From Zanthoxylum bungeanum (taxonomy: Eukaryota; Streptophyta; Magnoliopsida; Sapindales; Rutaceae): a stretch of 64,000 nucleotides of DNA. The notes under the pieces are model-generated. The model saw only the letters and a list, made by a program, of their open reading frames with translations. It was not told the origin of the DNA and searched no databases. Positions within the stretch are counted from its first letter, which is position 1; each line of letters begins with the position of its first letter. Positions 11,301 to 21,268 of the stretch are shown here, one piece after another. Location of the stretch: contig SKCR01035586.1 in assembly GCA_019454045.1 (NCBI GenBank), positions 62,001-126,000 of the forward strand, written 5' to 3'. The position numbers were made by a program, and so were the translations under genes.

Positions 11301-12788
11301 ACTCCAGTCATATGGAGATAATGATCACGCAGGATACGGAACTAGTACTCTTCAGTACTGCAGTCATCGGGATAATATGACTAGGTCATGATTATTCGAT
11401 TATAGAGACTTGCTACCAGAGATCCGATATATGCTTCGTACGGGGCAGACAGAATTCCAGCCCCAGGCCTAGCATGTGACATCCAATACTGGATCGCAAT
11501 ACGCAATACTATGTATACTACGCCTGATATAGATTACATATTCCTTTAAGAATATTTCTGGAGAACTGGGTAGGCACGGTGCTTTGCTAGAAGCCAACCA
11601 TGTCTTGTAAATCGGTAAAAACGTAGTACTAGGTACGTACGTGTTCGGATAGTCCGACGACCAGATTTACTGCCAAAATATCCGGGGATCTCATGGGACG
11701 TATGACTTACACATAATTAATCTGGGATTAATTATTAGAGAGAGAAAATTAATCTAGGATTAATTTTAAAGAGAGAGAACGATTAATTTGGAATTAATCG
11801 GTAAAATAATATATTCGATATATTAAACGAAATTAGATTTCGACGCGGAATTAAAATTAGATTTTAATTCGGGCGAACGAGTTAATTTAGAATTAATTCG
11901 CTAGCGACGTGAATAGTAATTATGCTAGGCATAATTATTTAATTAAATCTGATTTAATTACGTCGCAACGGAAAATTCATTAATTCGGAATTAGCGAACC
12001 CGAGCCCGGGATGTGTTGCGGGCCCACTCGCATTTTGAATCAAGTGGGGCACACAAGTCACACCACGCGTCACATCACTAGTCAACTTTATCACTTTAAT
12101 GTGATGGAAGTTGTTGGTAGGTGGTTGAGTGTGAAACACACTAGTGTGATGGCTTGAAAGACATTTACCATTTTTTATTATTATTGGTATTTGACTTTCA
12201 TTTTTTGTAATTAGATTACACAACACCTAACAACTTCATCTCTCTCCCTCGTCACGACATTCTTGCCAATTTCTCTCTAAGTTCTTGGCTTGGCCGAGAA
12301 CAAGAAGAAGAAAAATGGGAAGATTTGTGGCAAATTTTTCCAAGATGCTAGCACATCCAAGGGGTCTTACAAATGTGATAGGGAAACCCATCTATGAGCA
12401 TGGAATCCACACACAAAGCTTGGAGCTTGGAGATCAAATATGGAGCACAAAACGAGGGCATGGCCAAGAGCTTTATCTGTGGAGCAGAAATTTTTTGTTG
12501 TACTTCGCATCGCAAAAGCCGATCAAAGTGAGTATTCCGCAACTTTACTTTGATGTATTCGCACTTTTCATTGCTTAATATGATCTTGGTTTGACCTAGA
12601 AAACCCAACAGTATGTACTTCGACTATTTCATCTGATTCGTAAGATCATACATCGTGGCGATGTGATGATCGAATAAATCGCATCAGATGATAACCTTGC
12701 AAATCCGCTGACGAAAGCTGTTTCTCAGTAGAAGTTTGAGCGACCCGTATATAGTCTAGGTGTAGGACACCTGAGTGATTGGCTATAG
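8380..12788 (+). pseudogene. Decayed copia gag-pol of complex A, interior 1
   Basis: The reading begins at ATG 8380, at the same place relative to the acceptor region as in B and C. Most of gag, including the zinc knuckle, is deleted: about 180 bases of gag-like sequence (a THCDDN stretch matches THSDDC of B and C) run almost directly into the gag/protease junction. Downstream, fragments of protease, pre-integrase, integrase, RT and RNase H are recognisable. Near 10200-10340 a run resembles the RT stretch with YDETFS and MIKSIRIMLAI. Stops, frameshifts and internal deletions affect integrase near 9440-9480 and RT near 10340. A solo LTR (10696-12610) interrupts the RNase H region, and the 3' end resumes at 12616. 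The product cannot be functional. Confidence 0.8.
10696..12610 (+). mobile_element. A' solo LTR inserted in A
   Basis: 1915 bp, starting TGTTGGACAATTATGACC and ending AACCCAACA, flanked by a perfect duplication GTATG (10691-10695 and 12611-12615). The first ~1.2 kb resembles the A LTR. The 3' part is different, lacks the dense GGCCGAAT cluster and has a GTGAGT donor-like site at 12528-12533. No interior remains, so it is a solo LTR left by LTR-LTR recombination. A 97-codon open frame at 12285-12578 has no recognisable motif. Confidence 0.92.
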
Positions 12789-12790
12789 GC

Positions 12791-12801
12791 CAAGTGGGAG
12801 A
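12791..12801 (+). other. A polypurine tract
   Basis: CAAGTGGGAGA lies immediately before the second A LTR and just after the pol stop (TAG 12786-12788). The same tract precedes the 3' LTRs of B and C. It would prime plus-strand DNA synthesis. Confidence 0.85.
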
Positions 12802-12802
12802 T

Positions 12803-15131
12803 TATTGGATAATTATGACCCATAACATCACTATTTGTACAGAATATGGTGTTGTTGTACAAATTAACTATGTGACAAAGGAAATTGCCCTTTTATTATT
12901 TGTAATTGGATTACCTGGATATAAATGATAAAAGTACTTATGATTAGTTCCAGATTAATAAGATATGAGACAGTATTAATCCACAAAGGTTTAATCATTA
13001 AATATCCCTAGTCATAGTATTATCGAGACTGGACATCGATAATATGGAATAGGCTAGTATTACACTTGTGCGTGTTATGGAAGCGTAACGACATAGTTCT
13101 CATATATTTGGGTATTGGATACCCATGCAAGTGTAATAAGAGGTTCTGTTTACCGATGGTACGGAAACAGCTTCGCTCAGGATAGACCCCTCGGAATCCC
13201 ATTGGTAGTATGACTATGTGTCTATGGGAATCCGAATCAGGGTAGGTGTATTTGGTCTTAACCTGAGACTTGCATCGCTAATACTTGCGACAATCAATAT
13301 ACTTTGGTTTTGGTCGTCCAGGACTTTAACAGGTTCTGTCTACGCCTCTTCTGGGTATACTGAGAATTGCAGTATATTTGGTGTGATGTCAAGATGGAAG
13401 TATCACTTCAGTCATATGGAGATGATGATCACACAAGGATACAGAACTGGTACTCTAAGTGTTATAACCATCGGGGAAGTATGACTAGGTCATGACTTTC
13501 CGATCATAAAGAGACTAGTTGCTAGTGATCCGATATATGCTTCGTACAGGGCAGACACAACTCAGCCCCAAGCCTGGCATGTGACATCCGATACTGGATC
13601 GTAATACGCAATACTATGTATACTACACCTGACAAAGATCATGTATTCAGTATAAGAATATTTCTGGAGAATTGGGTAGGCACGGTGCTTTGCTAGAAGC
13701 CAACCATGTCTTGTAAATCGGTAAAGACGTGGTACTGGGTACGCACGTGTTCGGATAGTCCGATGACCGTATTTACTGCCAACATATCCAGGGATCTCTT
13801 GGGTCTCATCCCAAAGATTCACCGATGATGTTTGACTCGAACAATATTAATATGAGATTAATTATGAAAGAGAAAATTAATCTGGGATTAATTGTCAAGA
13901 GAGAAAATTAATCTGGGATTAATTATGGCAATAATTAATCTGGGATTAATTATCAGAGAAAGAATTAATATGGGATTAATTGCGTCGAGAATTTATCTGG
14001 GATTAAATTCGTCGAGAGGAGAGAACACGATTAATTTGGAATTAATTGGTAAAGTAAATTTAATGGTTAAATTAGATTTTACTATTTAATTTATTGGGCT
14101 AAAATAATATATTAGATATATTAAATGAAATCGGATTTTAACGCGGAATTAAATTGGATTTTAATTCTAGCGAACGAATTAATTTGGAATTGATTCATAA
14201 GTGACTTGAATAATAATTTTGCGAGGCATAATTATTTAATTAAATTAGATTTAATTGCGTCGCGGCGGAAAATTCGTTTAATCGGACTAAACGGATCTGA
14301 AACCAAAGTGTGTTGAGAAAGCCAACTAGATTTAAAATTAAATGGGTGGGACCCATGACTCACATCAATTGTCAACAATTGATAGAAGTGGTTGGCAATA
14401 GTGTTGGAATATTATTTAAACACTCGACACATTTAATTTTATTTTTCTTAATCTCTCTCCCTCCTTATTTTGGCTTCACTTTGGCCGACTGGCCTTGAGT
14501 TGTTCTTGGCCGAATGGCTACTGGATATGGCCGAAATAAAGGGCAATTTTCATTTGATACCTTTTGGCCGAAAAATTAAAGCCAATAACTTTCTTCTTTT
14601 AATCATGCCAAAGTGGCTTCTGAATTGATGAATTTGCTTCTCTCTGATTTGACCGAAATGGGCCTTTTTTACTTTTGAAGGATTGGCCTCTGCTTGGCAA
14701 ATGGCTTTTGCCTTCTCCTTGGTAAAATGGAATTTAGGCTTTATCTTGGCAAAATGCTTTTGGCTTCACTTTGGCCGAATGGCCTTTGACTTCTCTTTGG
14801 CCGAATGGCCTTTAATTTGTCTGGGCCGAATTGGCCATTTAATCAGAAGCTTGGCCGAATGGCCTCTTCACCTTAATGGCCGATTGCTTCCTCTCTCCAG
14901 ATTGAATTGTTGCTTCTCTTGGAGAGCAAAATTCTTCCATTTGTTCTTGCTAGTACATAAGGGAGTCAAATAAAGTTGATAGAGATACTCACCCATGAGC
15001 TTGGAAGCTTCAACATCCATAAAAGTTTTGAACTCAAGCCGATCAATGTAAGTCGTCTGCAACTTAGTTTGATTTTATTCACACACACAAATCACGCTTA
15101 GAGATCTCGTGACATGTCTAGGACACTTACA
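12803..15131 (+). repeat. Complex A second (middle) LTR
   Basis: 2329 bp, beginning TATTGGATAATTATGACCC (the second base of the canonical TG is mutated) and ending CTTACA. It serves as 3' LTR for interior 1 and 5' LTR for interior 2. TATAAAT is at 12920-12926. Its hairpin array (13847-14045) has about six ATTAATCTGGGATTAAT units against about four in the first LTR. GTAAGT donor-like site is at 15048-15053. Confidence 0.88.
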
Positions 15132-15132
15132 A

Positions 15133-17432
15133 TGATATCAGAGCGATATCTACGCTTGATTTAATTTCTAGGGTTCATGACTTTAATTTGGGATTTTATG
15201 CTTAGAGCTTGATTTTTCCTAAATTGATTGTTTGGTTGAGTTTATATGATGTTCAATTGGATTTGTGCATTGTTGGAATTTTGTAAAATTGATTAGATTA
15301 ATTTTCCCTAATTTTTACCCATTGGCCGAAAATTACCCTAGGAAGCTCATGGTCAATTTTTGAATTAGACAATTGGATATGTTGATTCACATGAAATTGA
15401 ATGTTAATTGTTGATTTAATTAGATTGAAATCAAACTTGGATGTTAATTTCATGTTTTGCCGTGAGTATGAAGCATGTTGGAATGGATTGATTGTGCTTT
15501 AATTTGTGTTGGACATAAATTAAAATGTTAAGCATGATTAATTAGATTAATTAGTGTTTTGGAAATACTAGATTAATTAATTAATTGTGTTAATTACACT
15601 TGAATTGAATTAATATGTAATTTGGAATAATGTATTAATTTAATTTGTTGTATTTGGGCTAATGGGTTTGGTTGGGCCAAATTTTAGTCTTGGATTATAT
15701 TTGGGCCTAAGCCATTTCCATAAAGTCCAAAATATGACTATTGGGCCTTTAATAATTTAATTGGGCCTAATGGGCCAAAATTGATTCTATGGCATATGGT
15801 GATTCCTAATGGGCCAAGGCTTTTGGGTTTGATCCATAATGGCCAAAGCCCACGCCTAAAGAATTAATTAAAAGCCCATTGGACTTTAATTAAACAGTAT
15901 TAGATACTAATTGGGCATTTGAGACCCATTAAGATTGGATTTGGAATCCAAGTCTTTAAGGCACATAAATAAGTGTAATTATTTAATTTGGAATTAAATA
16001 TGAATTAGTATTGGATACAATTTAAATTGGATTTAAAATTGTAGTTCGATATAATTCAAGAATACTTACTTTGATTATTTATTCTTAAACGAGTTTGACT
16101 CGAGCAAATCAAATCGTTGTATGAACATTGGATGGTCATTAATCAAAGATTAATTAATTGGATTAGATTGATTGAATAACATGCTTTGTGTGAATACTTG
16201 GATGTATGTATGAATAATGTATATCAGATGGATATTAGAACGGTGGGGGTAATTTTGGAAATTATCGTAATAAATTTAGAATTTATTAAATTGGACCTGC
16301 GTGTCCAGCCTATTACCTATTTTCTCATTGTATTTCTCTTCTCACCAATTCCCCTCAATGTAAATGAGGTTTCTTTAGAAGTATTATGTAATTGGGTAGA
16401 ATTAGGAATACTGCTAGCGAGAGAGAGGAAATTGAGAGATTTTTTCTAGGAACAAATGTATTATATATCCATCCGCATATCATTATTAATTTTATCGTGC
16501 CTTATTATGCTTTTAGAATGCATGCTTGAGGGTGTATGATGAGACCTAATCAAAGATAATAAATTGGTTTCCAATTTACGCGAAAAACCCTCAACAAATA
16601 TTAAGCGTTTTCTTTCCATTGAGTGATTCATTCTCAAGATCCAAGATTGGCACTGGTTTGTTGGCCAAAGTCAAGACATTTGTCCATCGCGGATGTGTTT
16701 GAATCATGAAGGCTTTGTTCCATATCGTACGCCTTCGGCAAGTTGTGATTTGTTGGTCAAAGTCAAGGTCACTTCTTGTTCATCAGCCTCGATTACGAAG
16801 CTTTCCCACTGTCAATGGGTCTCATTTAACTGGAATCATTAAGCTTGTTGTGCCAAAGCCAAAGCTTAGTTGATTCAGAGGAAACAGTTAGGAAAATATA
16901 TTGGATATATTGGCAAATATATTATATATATGTTCCGGACATGGAGGTCCACCTACCGGATCTAGGAATTGGAAGAGATCCAATTGATCTTAGAGATCTA
17001 CCTAGTTAAATATCATACAGCTTGTTGGCCAAAGTCAAGGTTGTGTGTTATTTAACGGGATCCTAGCCCACTAGGAAACTAGGTGTCTAGAGTACTCCAC
17101 AGAGGGTTAGAGGCTCGCCGAAAAATAGTGGGAGGCAAGTATTAAATTTTCAATTTCATTTAGATACTTGTCAATACGCGCTCATTTCTTTTTCATCATT
17201 AATTATTTATAGATATATTAGTTGGACTAATATTTAATTGCTGTTTTAATTGAACAGTTAGACTGTATTCAAACTACTTCATTTGTAGTTGGTTATATAA
17301 TTAGATTATAGTAATCAATACATTTGAATGTAACCAATCAATTATAGTTGATTATATAGTTAGACTATAGTAATCATTATATTTAATTGTACCTGAAATC
17401 GTTGATTGGATAGTTGGACTATAGCAATCAAG
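15133..17432 (+). other. A long untranslated leader, interior 2
   Basis: It is nearly a copy of 6061-8379. It begins with the altered primer site TGATATCAGAGC. The conserved hairpin GGACCTGCGTGTCC is at 16293-16306, followed by CCTCA-ATGTAAA-TGAGG near 16353-16371. GGCCAAAGTCAAG-type motifs recur between 16660 and 17045. CTAAT is at 17227-17231 and the acceptor-like AACAG ends at 17257. No significant coding frame was seen. Confidence 0.6.
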
Positions 17433-18395
17433 ATGACTGAAAAATTAGCGTCAAATGACATAATCCTGGGGAAAATATCTTCAACGACTTTAATTTTCAG
17501 ATTGGGAGTAGAACCTCTCAAGCATGAGCCCGGAGTTGAGCGAATAGTAGAGCATGAGTTTAGGAATACTCATTGTGATGATAATTTTAGTGCTCAATCC
17601 GTCATGCACATCCAGAGCTTCTTAAAATGCAGACATGAAGGAAGTGAAGGCGGGACAAGGCTCCGGCTTCAAAGTATGTTTGATATAAACATGTTCACTA
17701 CTGGTTTTAAAATTGGATTTTTGATACTAGATGTGGTACATGAATATATGTACTGATGTGCGGGATCTGCTGATAAGCAGGAAACTGGCTTCAGATGAGA
17801 TCGACCTACAAGTCGGAAACAGGACGAGAGTCGCTGTTTTGGCCGTAGGAACCTAAGTTTTGGAACTGCCCTTGGGGCATGTACTTAAATTAGGAAACTG
17901 TTGTAATGTACCTAGTTTTACTAGAAACATTATCTCTATATCTAGTATAACCCGTTGCGGGTATACCTTTGTATTCTAGAACACTAAGTGTTTTGTTTAT
18001 AAAGATGATATTAAGATAAACACATTAGATGTGAATACCAGTATTTATATTTAGAATATAAATTAATCTCATACATATAACATGACAAACAAGTAGCTCA
18101 AACTGAATAATCAGATGAGACTTATTTGTGGCATTGTCGTTTGGGACGAATTAACAAGACTCGTATATCCACACTTTCGAATAGTGGATACTAGGACGGA
18201 TTTGATCCTAATTCAAATGATGTCTACGAATCTAGTTTATTATTCAAAGTGCCTAAAACACCTTTTACTAGGTAAAAGTGCAAGTGTCATCGATCTGTTA
18301 GCCCTCGTTCATAGTGACGTAAATGGGCCCATGTCTAGCTAGGCTAGAGGTGGATATGAATGCTTCGTAACCTTTATGGATGTGGCATCGCGTTA
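17433..18395 (+). pseudogene. Truncated copia gag-pol remnant, A interior 2
   Basis: It opens at ATG 17433 and stays open to 17756, 107 codons from that ATG. This covers the same internally deleted gag-to-protease segment seen in interior 1, which has a stop in it. Protease and pre-integrase remnants follow with stops. At 18393-18395 the sequence leaves the start of integrase (GATGTGGCATCGCGTTA) and joins LTR sequence. The bases TTA are shared by both sides of the junction. RT and RNase H are absent. Because both A interiors carry the same gag deletion, it predates the tandem duplication or is a feature of the family. Confidence 0.75.
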
Positions 18396-19090
18396 ATTTT
18401 ATTTTTCTTAATCTCTCTCCCTCCTTATTTTGACTTCCCTTTGGCCGAATGGCCTTGAGTTGTTCTTGGCCGAATGGCCACTGCATATGGCCGAAATAAA
18501 GGGCAATTTGCCTTTGATACCTTTTGGCCGAAAAGTTAAAGCCAATAACTTTCTTCTTTTAATCATGCCAAAGTGGCTTCTGAATTGATGATTTTGCTTC
18601 TCTCTGATTTGACCGAAATGGCCCTTTTTTACTTTTGAAGGATTGGCCTCTGCTTGGCAAATGGCTTTTGCCTTCTCCTTGGTAAAATGGCATTTTGGCT
18701 TTATCTTGGCAGAATGCTTTTGGCTTCACTTTGGCCGAATGGCCTTTGACTTCTCTTTGGCCGAATGGCCTTAATTGTCTTGGCCGAATTGGCCATTTAA
18801 TCAGAAGCTTGGCCGAATGGCCTCTTCACCTTAATGGCCGATTACTTCATCTCTCCAGATTGAATTGTTGCTCTTCTCTTGAGAGTAAAATTCTTCCATT
18901 TGTTCTTGATAGCACATAAGGGAGTCAAATGAAAGTGATAGGGATACTCACCCATGAGCTTGGAAGCTTCAACATCCATAAAAGTTTTGAACTCAAGCCG
19001 ATCAATGTAAGTCCTCCGCAACTTAGTTTGATTTTATTAACACACACAAATCACGCTTAGAGATCCTGTGACATGTCTAGGACACTTACA
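18393..19090 (+). repeat. Complex A third LTR, 5'-truncated
   Basis: It matches the last ~0.7 kb of the A LTR (from about 14433 onward in the middle LTR), including the GGCCGAAT cluster, and ends CACTTACA. It abuts the second CGAGG duplication at 19091. The missing ~1.6 kb was removed together with the integrase-to-RNase H part of interior 2. Confidence 0.88.
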
Positions 19091-19285
19091 CGAGGTCGGA
19101 GCGTTACTACCTCATGACTCGCATCTTTGAGGAGCAACTCGGGTAAACCGGACCCATGGAGGTTTATTCCCCTACGAGTTGACTGGTGAATCCCGCTGAG
19201 AACCATCGGACCACGTGGCATGGGGACGGCCGAATGGCCTCCATGACAATGGCGGTCCCGGGTAAACCGGACCCAGGGAGGTTTC
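19091..19285 (+). other. Element E interior, second piece
   Basis: The 195 bp between A and B belong to neither. They include the second CGAGG and end in GTTTC, the target duplication of B. A phrase GGTAAACCGGACCCA..GGAGGTTT occurs twice (about 19141 and 19261). A GGAGGTTT..TGCCC phrase recurs in the third E piece after 29544, supporting continuity of E across B. Confidence 0.75.
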
Positions 19286-19403
19286 TGTTAGACATTATGT
19301 CCCATAGCGTCACTGTTTGTAAATGATATTGTATTATTGTACAAAATTAACTATGTGATAATGAAATTGCCTTTTGCCGTTTTGTAATATTATTTACTTT
19401 GAC

Positions 19404-19411
19404 TTATAAAT
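19404..19411 (+). promoter_or_regulatory. TATA-like box of B LTR
   Basis: TTATAAAT sits 118 bp from the LTR start. The equivalent box is at the same offset in A (3907-3915), the second A LTR (12920-12926), C (53520-53528, 61652-61660) and the B 3' LTR (27694-27701). The constant position among diverged LTRs supports a promoter role. It implies a short U3 and a long transcribed part of the LTR. Confidence 0.5.
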
Positions 19412-21154
19412 GGCGAAAGTCCATATGATTAGTACCTGGACTGAGAATGATATGAGACAGTATCAGTCCCCAAAGGTTTAATCATTAAATATCCCTAGTC
19501 GTAGTATTATCGAGACTGGACATCGATAATGCGGAATAGACTAGTATTGCGCTTGTGCACGTTGTGAGGGCACAACGGCATAGTTCTCATATATTTAAGT
19601 ATTGGATACTTATGCAAGTGCGATAGGAGGTTGTGTTTTACCGATGGTACGGAAAACAGCTTCGCTCTGGATAGACCCCGCGGAATCCCATTGGTAGTAT
19701 GTCTACGTGTCTATGGGAGGCCGCATCAGGGTAGGTGTATATGGTCTTAACCTGAGACTTACATCGCTAGTACTTGCGACAATCGGTAAACTTTAGTTTT
19801 GGTGGTTGGGGACCTTAACCGTTCTGTGTACACCTCTTCTGGGTTTATCGAGAATCGTAGTGTACTGGATGTGATGTCAAGATGGAAGTATCGCTTCAGA
19901 CATATGGAGGTGATGATCACGCAGGACACAAACTAGTACTCTATAAAAGGTTGCAACCGTCGGGACAATATGACAAGGTCAGGATTGTCCGATTTAAAGA
20001 GACTAGTTGCTTGATGTCCGATATATGTTTCGTACGGGGCAGACACATCTCCAGCCCCAGGCCTAGCATGTGATCATCCGATACTGGATCGATGTACGGA
20101 ATACTACGGTATACTACGCCTGATACAGATCTTATATTCCTATAAGAATATTTCTGGAGAATTGGGTAGGCATGGCGCTTTGCTAGAAGCCAACCTTGTC
20201 TTGTAAATCGGTAAGACGTAGTACGAGGTACGTACGTGTTCGGATTATCCGACGACCGTATTTACTGCCAAAATATCGGAGATCTCTTGGGTCGCTTCCT
20301 GAAGATTCACCTATGATATTTGATTCGGACTTAATTAATCTTGGATTAATTGCGGAGAAACTTTATCTTGGATAAAGTGCCTAATTTAGAGAGAGAACGA
20401 TTAATTTGGAATTAATCGATAAAATTATTGTATTCGATATAATAATCGAAATTCGATTTCGACGCGAAATTAAAATTAGATTTTAATTCGGGCATACGAG
20501 TTATTTAGAATTAATTCGTAAGCGACGTAAATAATAATTTCGCTAGGAGCGATTATTTATTTAAATCCGATTTAATTACGTCGCGACGCAAGTTCGGTAT
20601 TTCGGAAATATCGAACCCGAACGCGTGAGTGGACGTGGGCCCACTTTCATTTGGGAACGTGTGGGGCCCACATGACACTTGTCATTATATGCATTATTTT
20701 ATTGATAAGGCATTGCATGTTAATAGTGTAAAAAACACTCTAAGGCATTGCATGGTGATAGTGTGCATTACACTCAAAGGCTTTTGCATGGAGTTTGAGT
20801 GTTTGACACTCTAAGCCATTGCATGGTTTATGTCATAGATTTATTATTTATTTAATAAATTATAACATAAATATAAATTGATTTTTGGTAAAACAAAGAT
20901 CAATTAAGACTTTACACAAAATCTCTCTTCTCTCTCAAATTGCCGAGAACTCCATTGACAAGGGCAAGGAAGATTTGATCTTCTATTTCTCCAATTTTGC
21001 TAGCACAAGCAAGGGATCAAAAGAGGTGATAGGGAAACCATCAAAGAGCTTGGAATACAAAAGCTTGGAGCTTCAAGTCTTCTTCCTCCTCTTGGCCGAA
21101 TCTTCCAACACTTGGAGCTTCACCATTTGATCATCTTCTTCATCACATAGCTTT

Positions 21155-21160
21155 GTAAGT
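21155..21160 (+). promoter_or_regulatory. Candidate 5' splice site in B LTR
   Basis: GTAAGT, followed by ATGATTCCGCC. Equivalent sites occur in all related LTRs: A (5976, 15048), A' (12528, GTGAGT) and C (55261 and 63398, GTGAGT). They lie about 80-100 bp before the LTR end. This is a motif-based prediction. Confidence 0.4.
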
Positions 21161-21254
21161 ATGATTCCGCCATGCTTCAAGTCTTTTATATATATTCATT
21201 TATAGTATTTCATGAATGCTTAATCTCCTTGGGACATATTATAGAAACCAACAA

Positions 21255-21268
21255 TGGTATCATTGAGC
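21255..21268 (+). other. B primer-binding site, altered
   Basis: TGGTATCATTGAGC compared with TGGTATCAGAGC in A and C: two extra T residues interrupt the match to initiator Met tRNA. It lies one base after the LTR end. Confidence 0.8.

Larger units (their letters stand above)
3790..19090 (+). mobile_element. Complex A: tandem Ty1/copia element with three LTRs
   Basis: The order is full LTR (3790-6059), interior 1 (6060-12802), full LTR (12803-15131), truncated interior 2 (15132-18395) and the last ~0.7 kb of a third LTR (18393-19090). A perfect 5-bp duplication CGAGG lies outside the outermost LTRs (3785-3789 and 19091-19095), so the array sits at one insertion site in element E. Interior 1 carries a solo LTR of a related family. 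All coding regions are decayed. The primer site TGGTATCAGAGC, polypurine tract and pol remnants assign it to Ty1/copia. A tandem of this type can arise by unequal recombination through the LTRs of two copies or by a template switch before integration. Sequence alone does not decide which. Confidence 0.88.
19286..21253 (+). repeat. Element B 5' LTR
   Basis: 1968 bp, starting TGTTAGACATTATGTCCC and ending AAACCAACA. TATA-like TTATAAAT is at 19404-19411, 118 bp inside the LTR. A GTAAGT donor-like site is at 21155-21160. Differences from the 3' LTR are few and mostly one-base indels. Confidence 0.95.

Noticed and set aside
12285..12578. 97-codon plus-strand frame in A' LTR
   Set aside because: No homologous open frame is seen in the related LTRs, and it has no recognisable domain.
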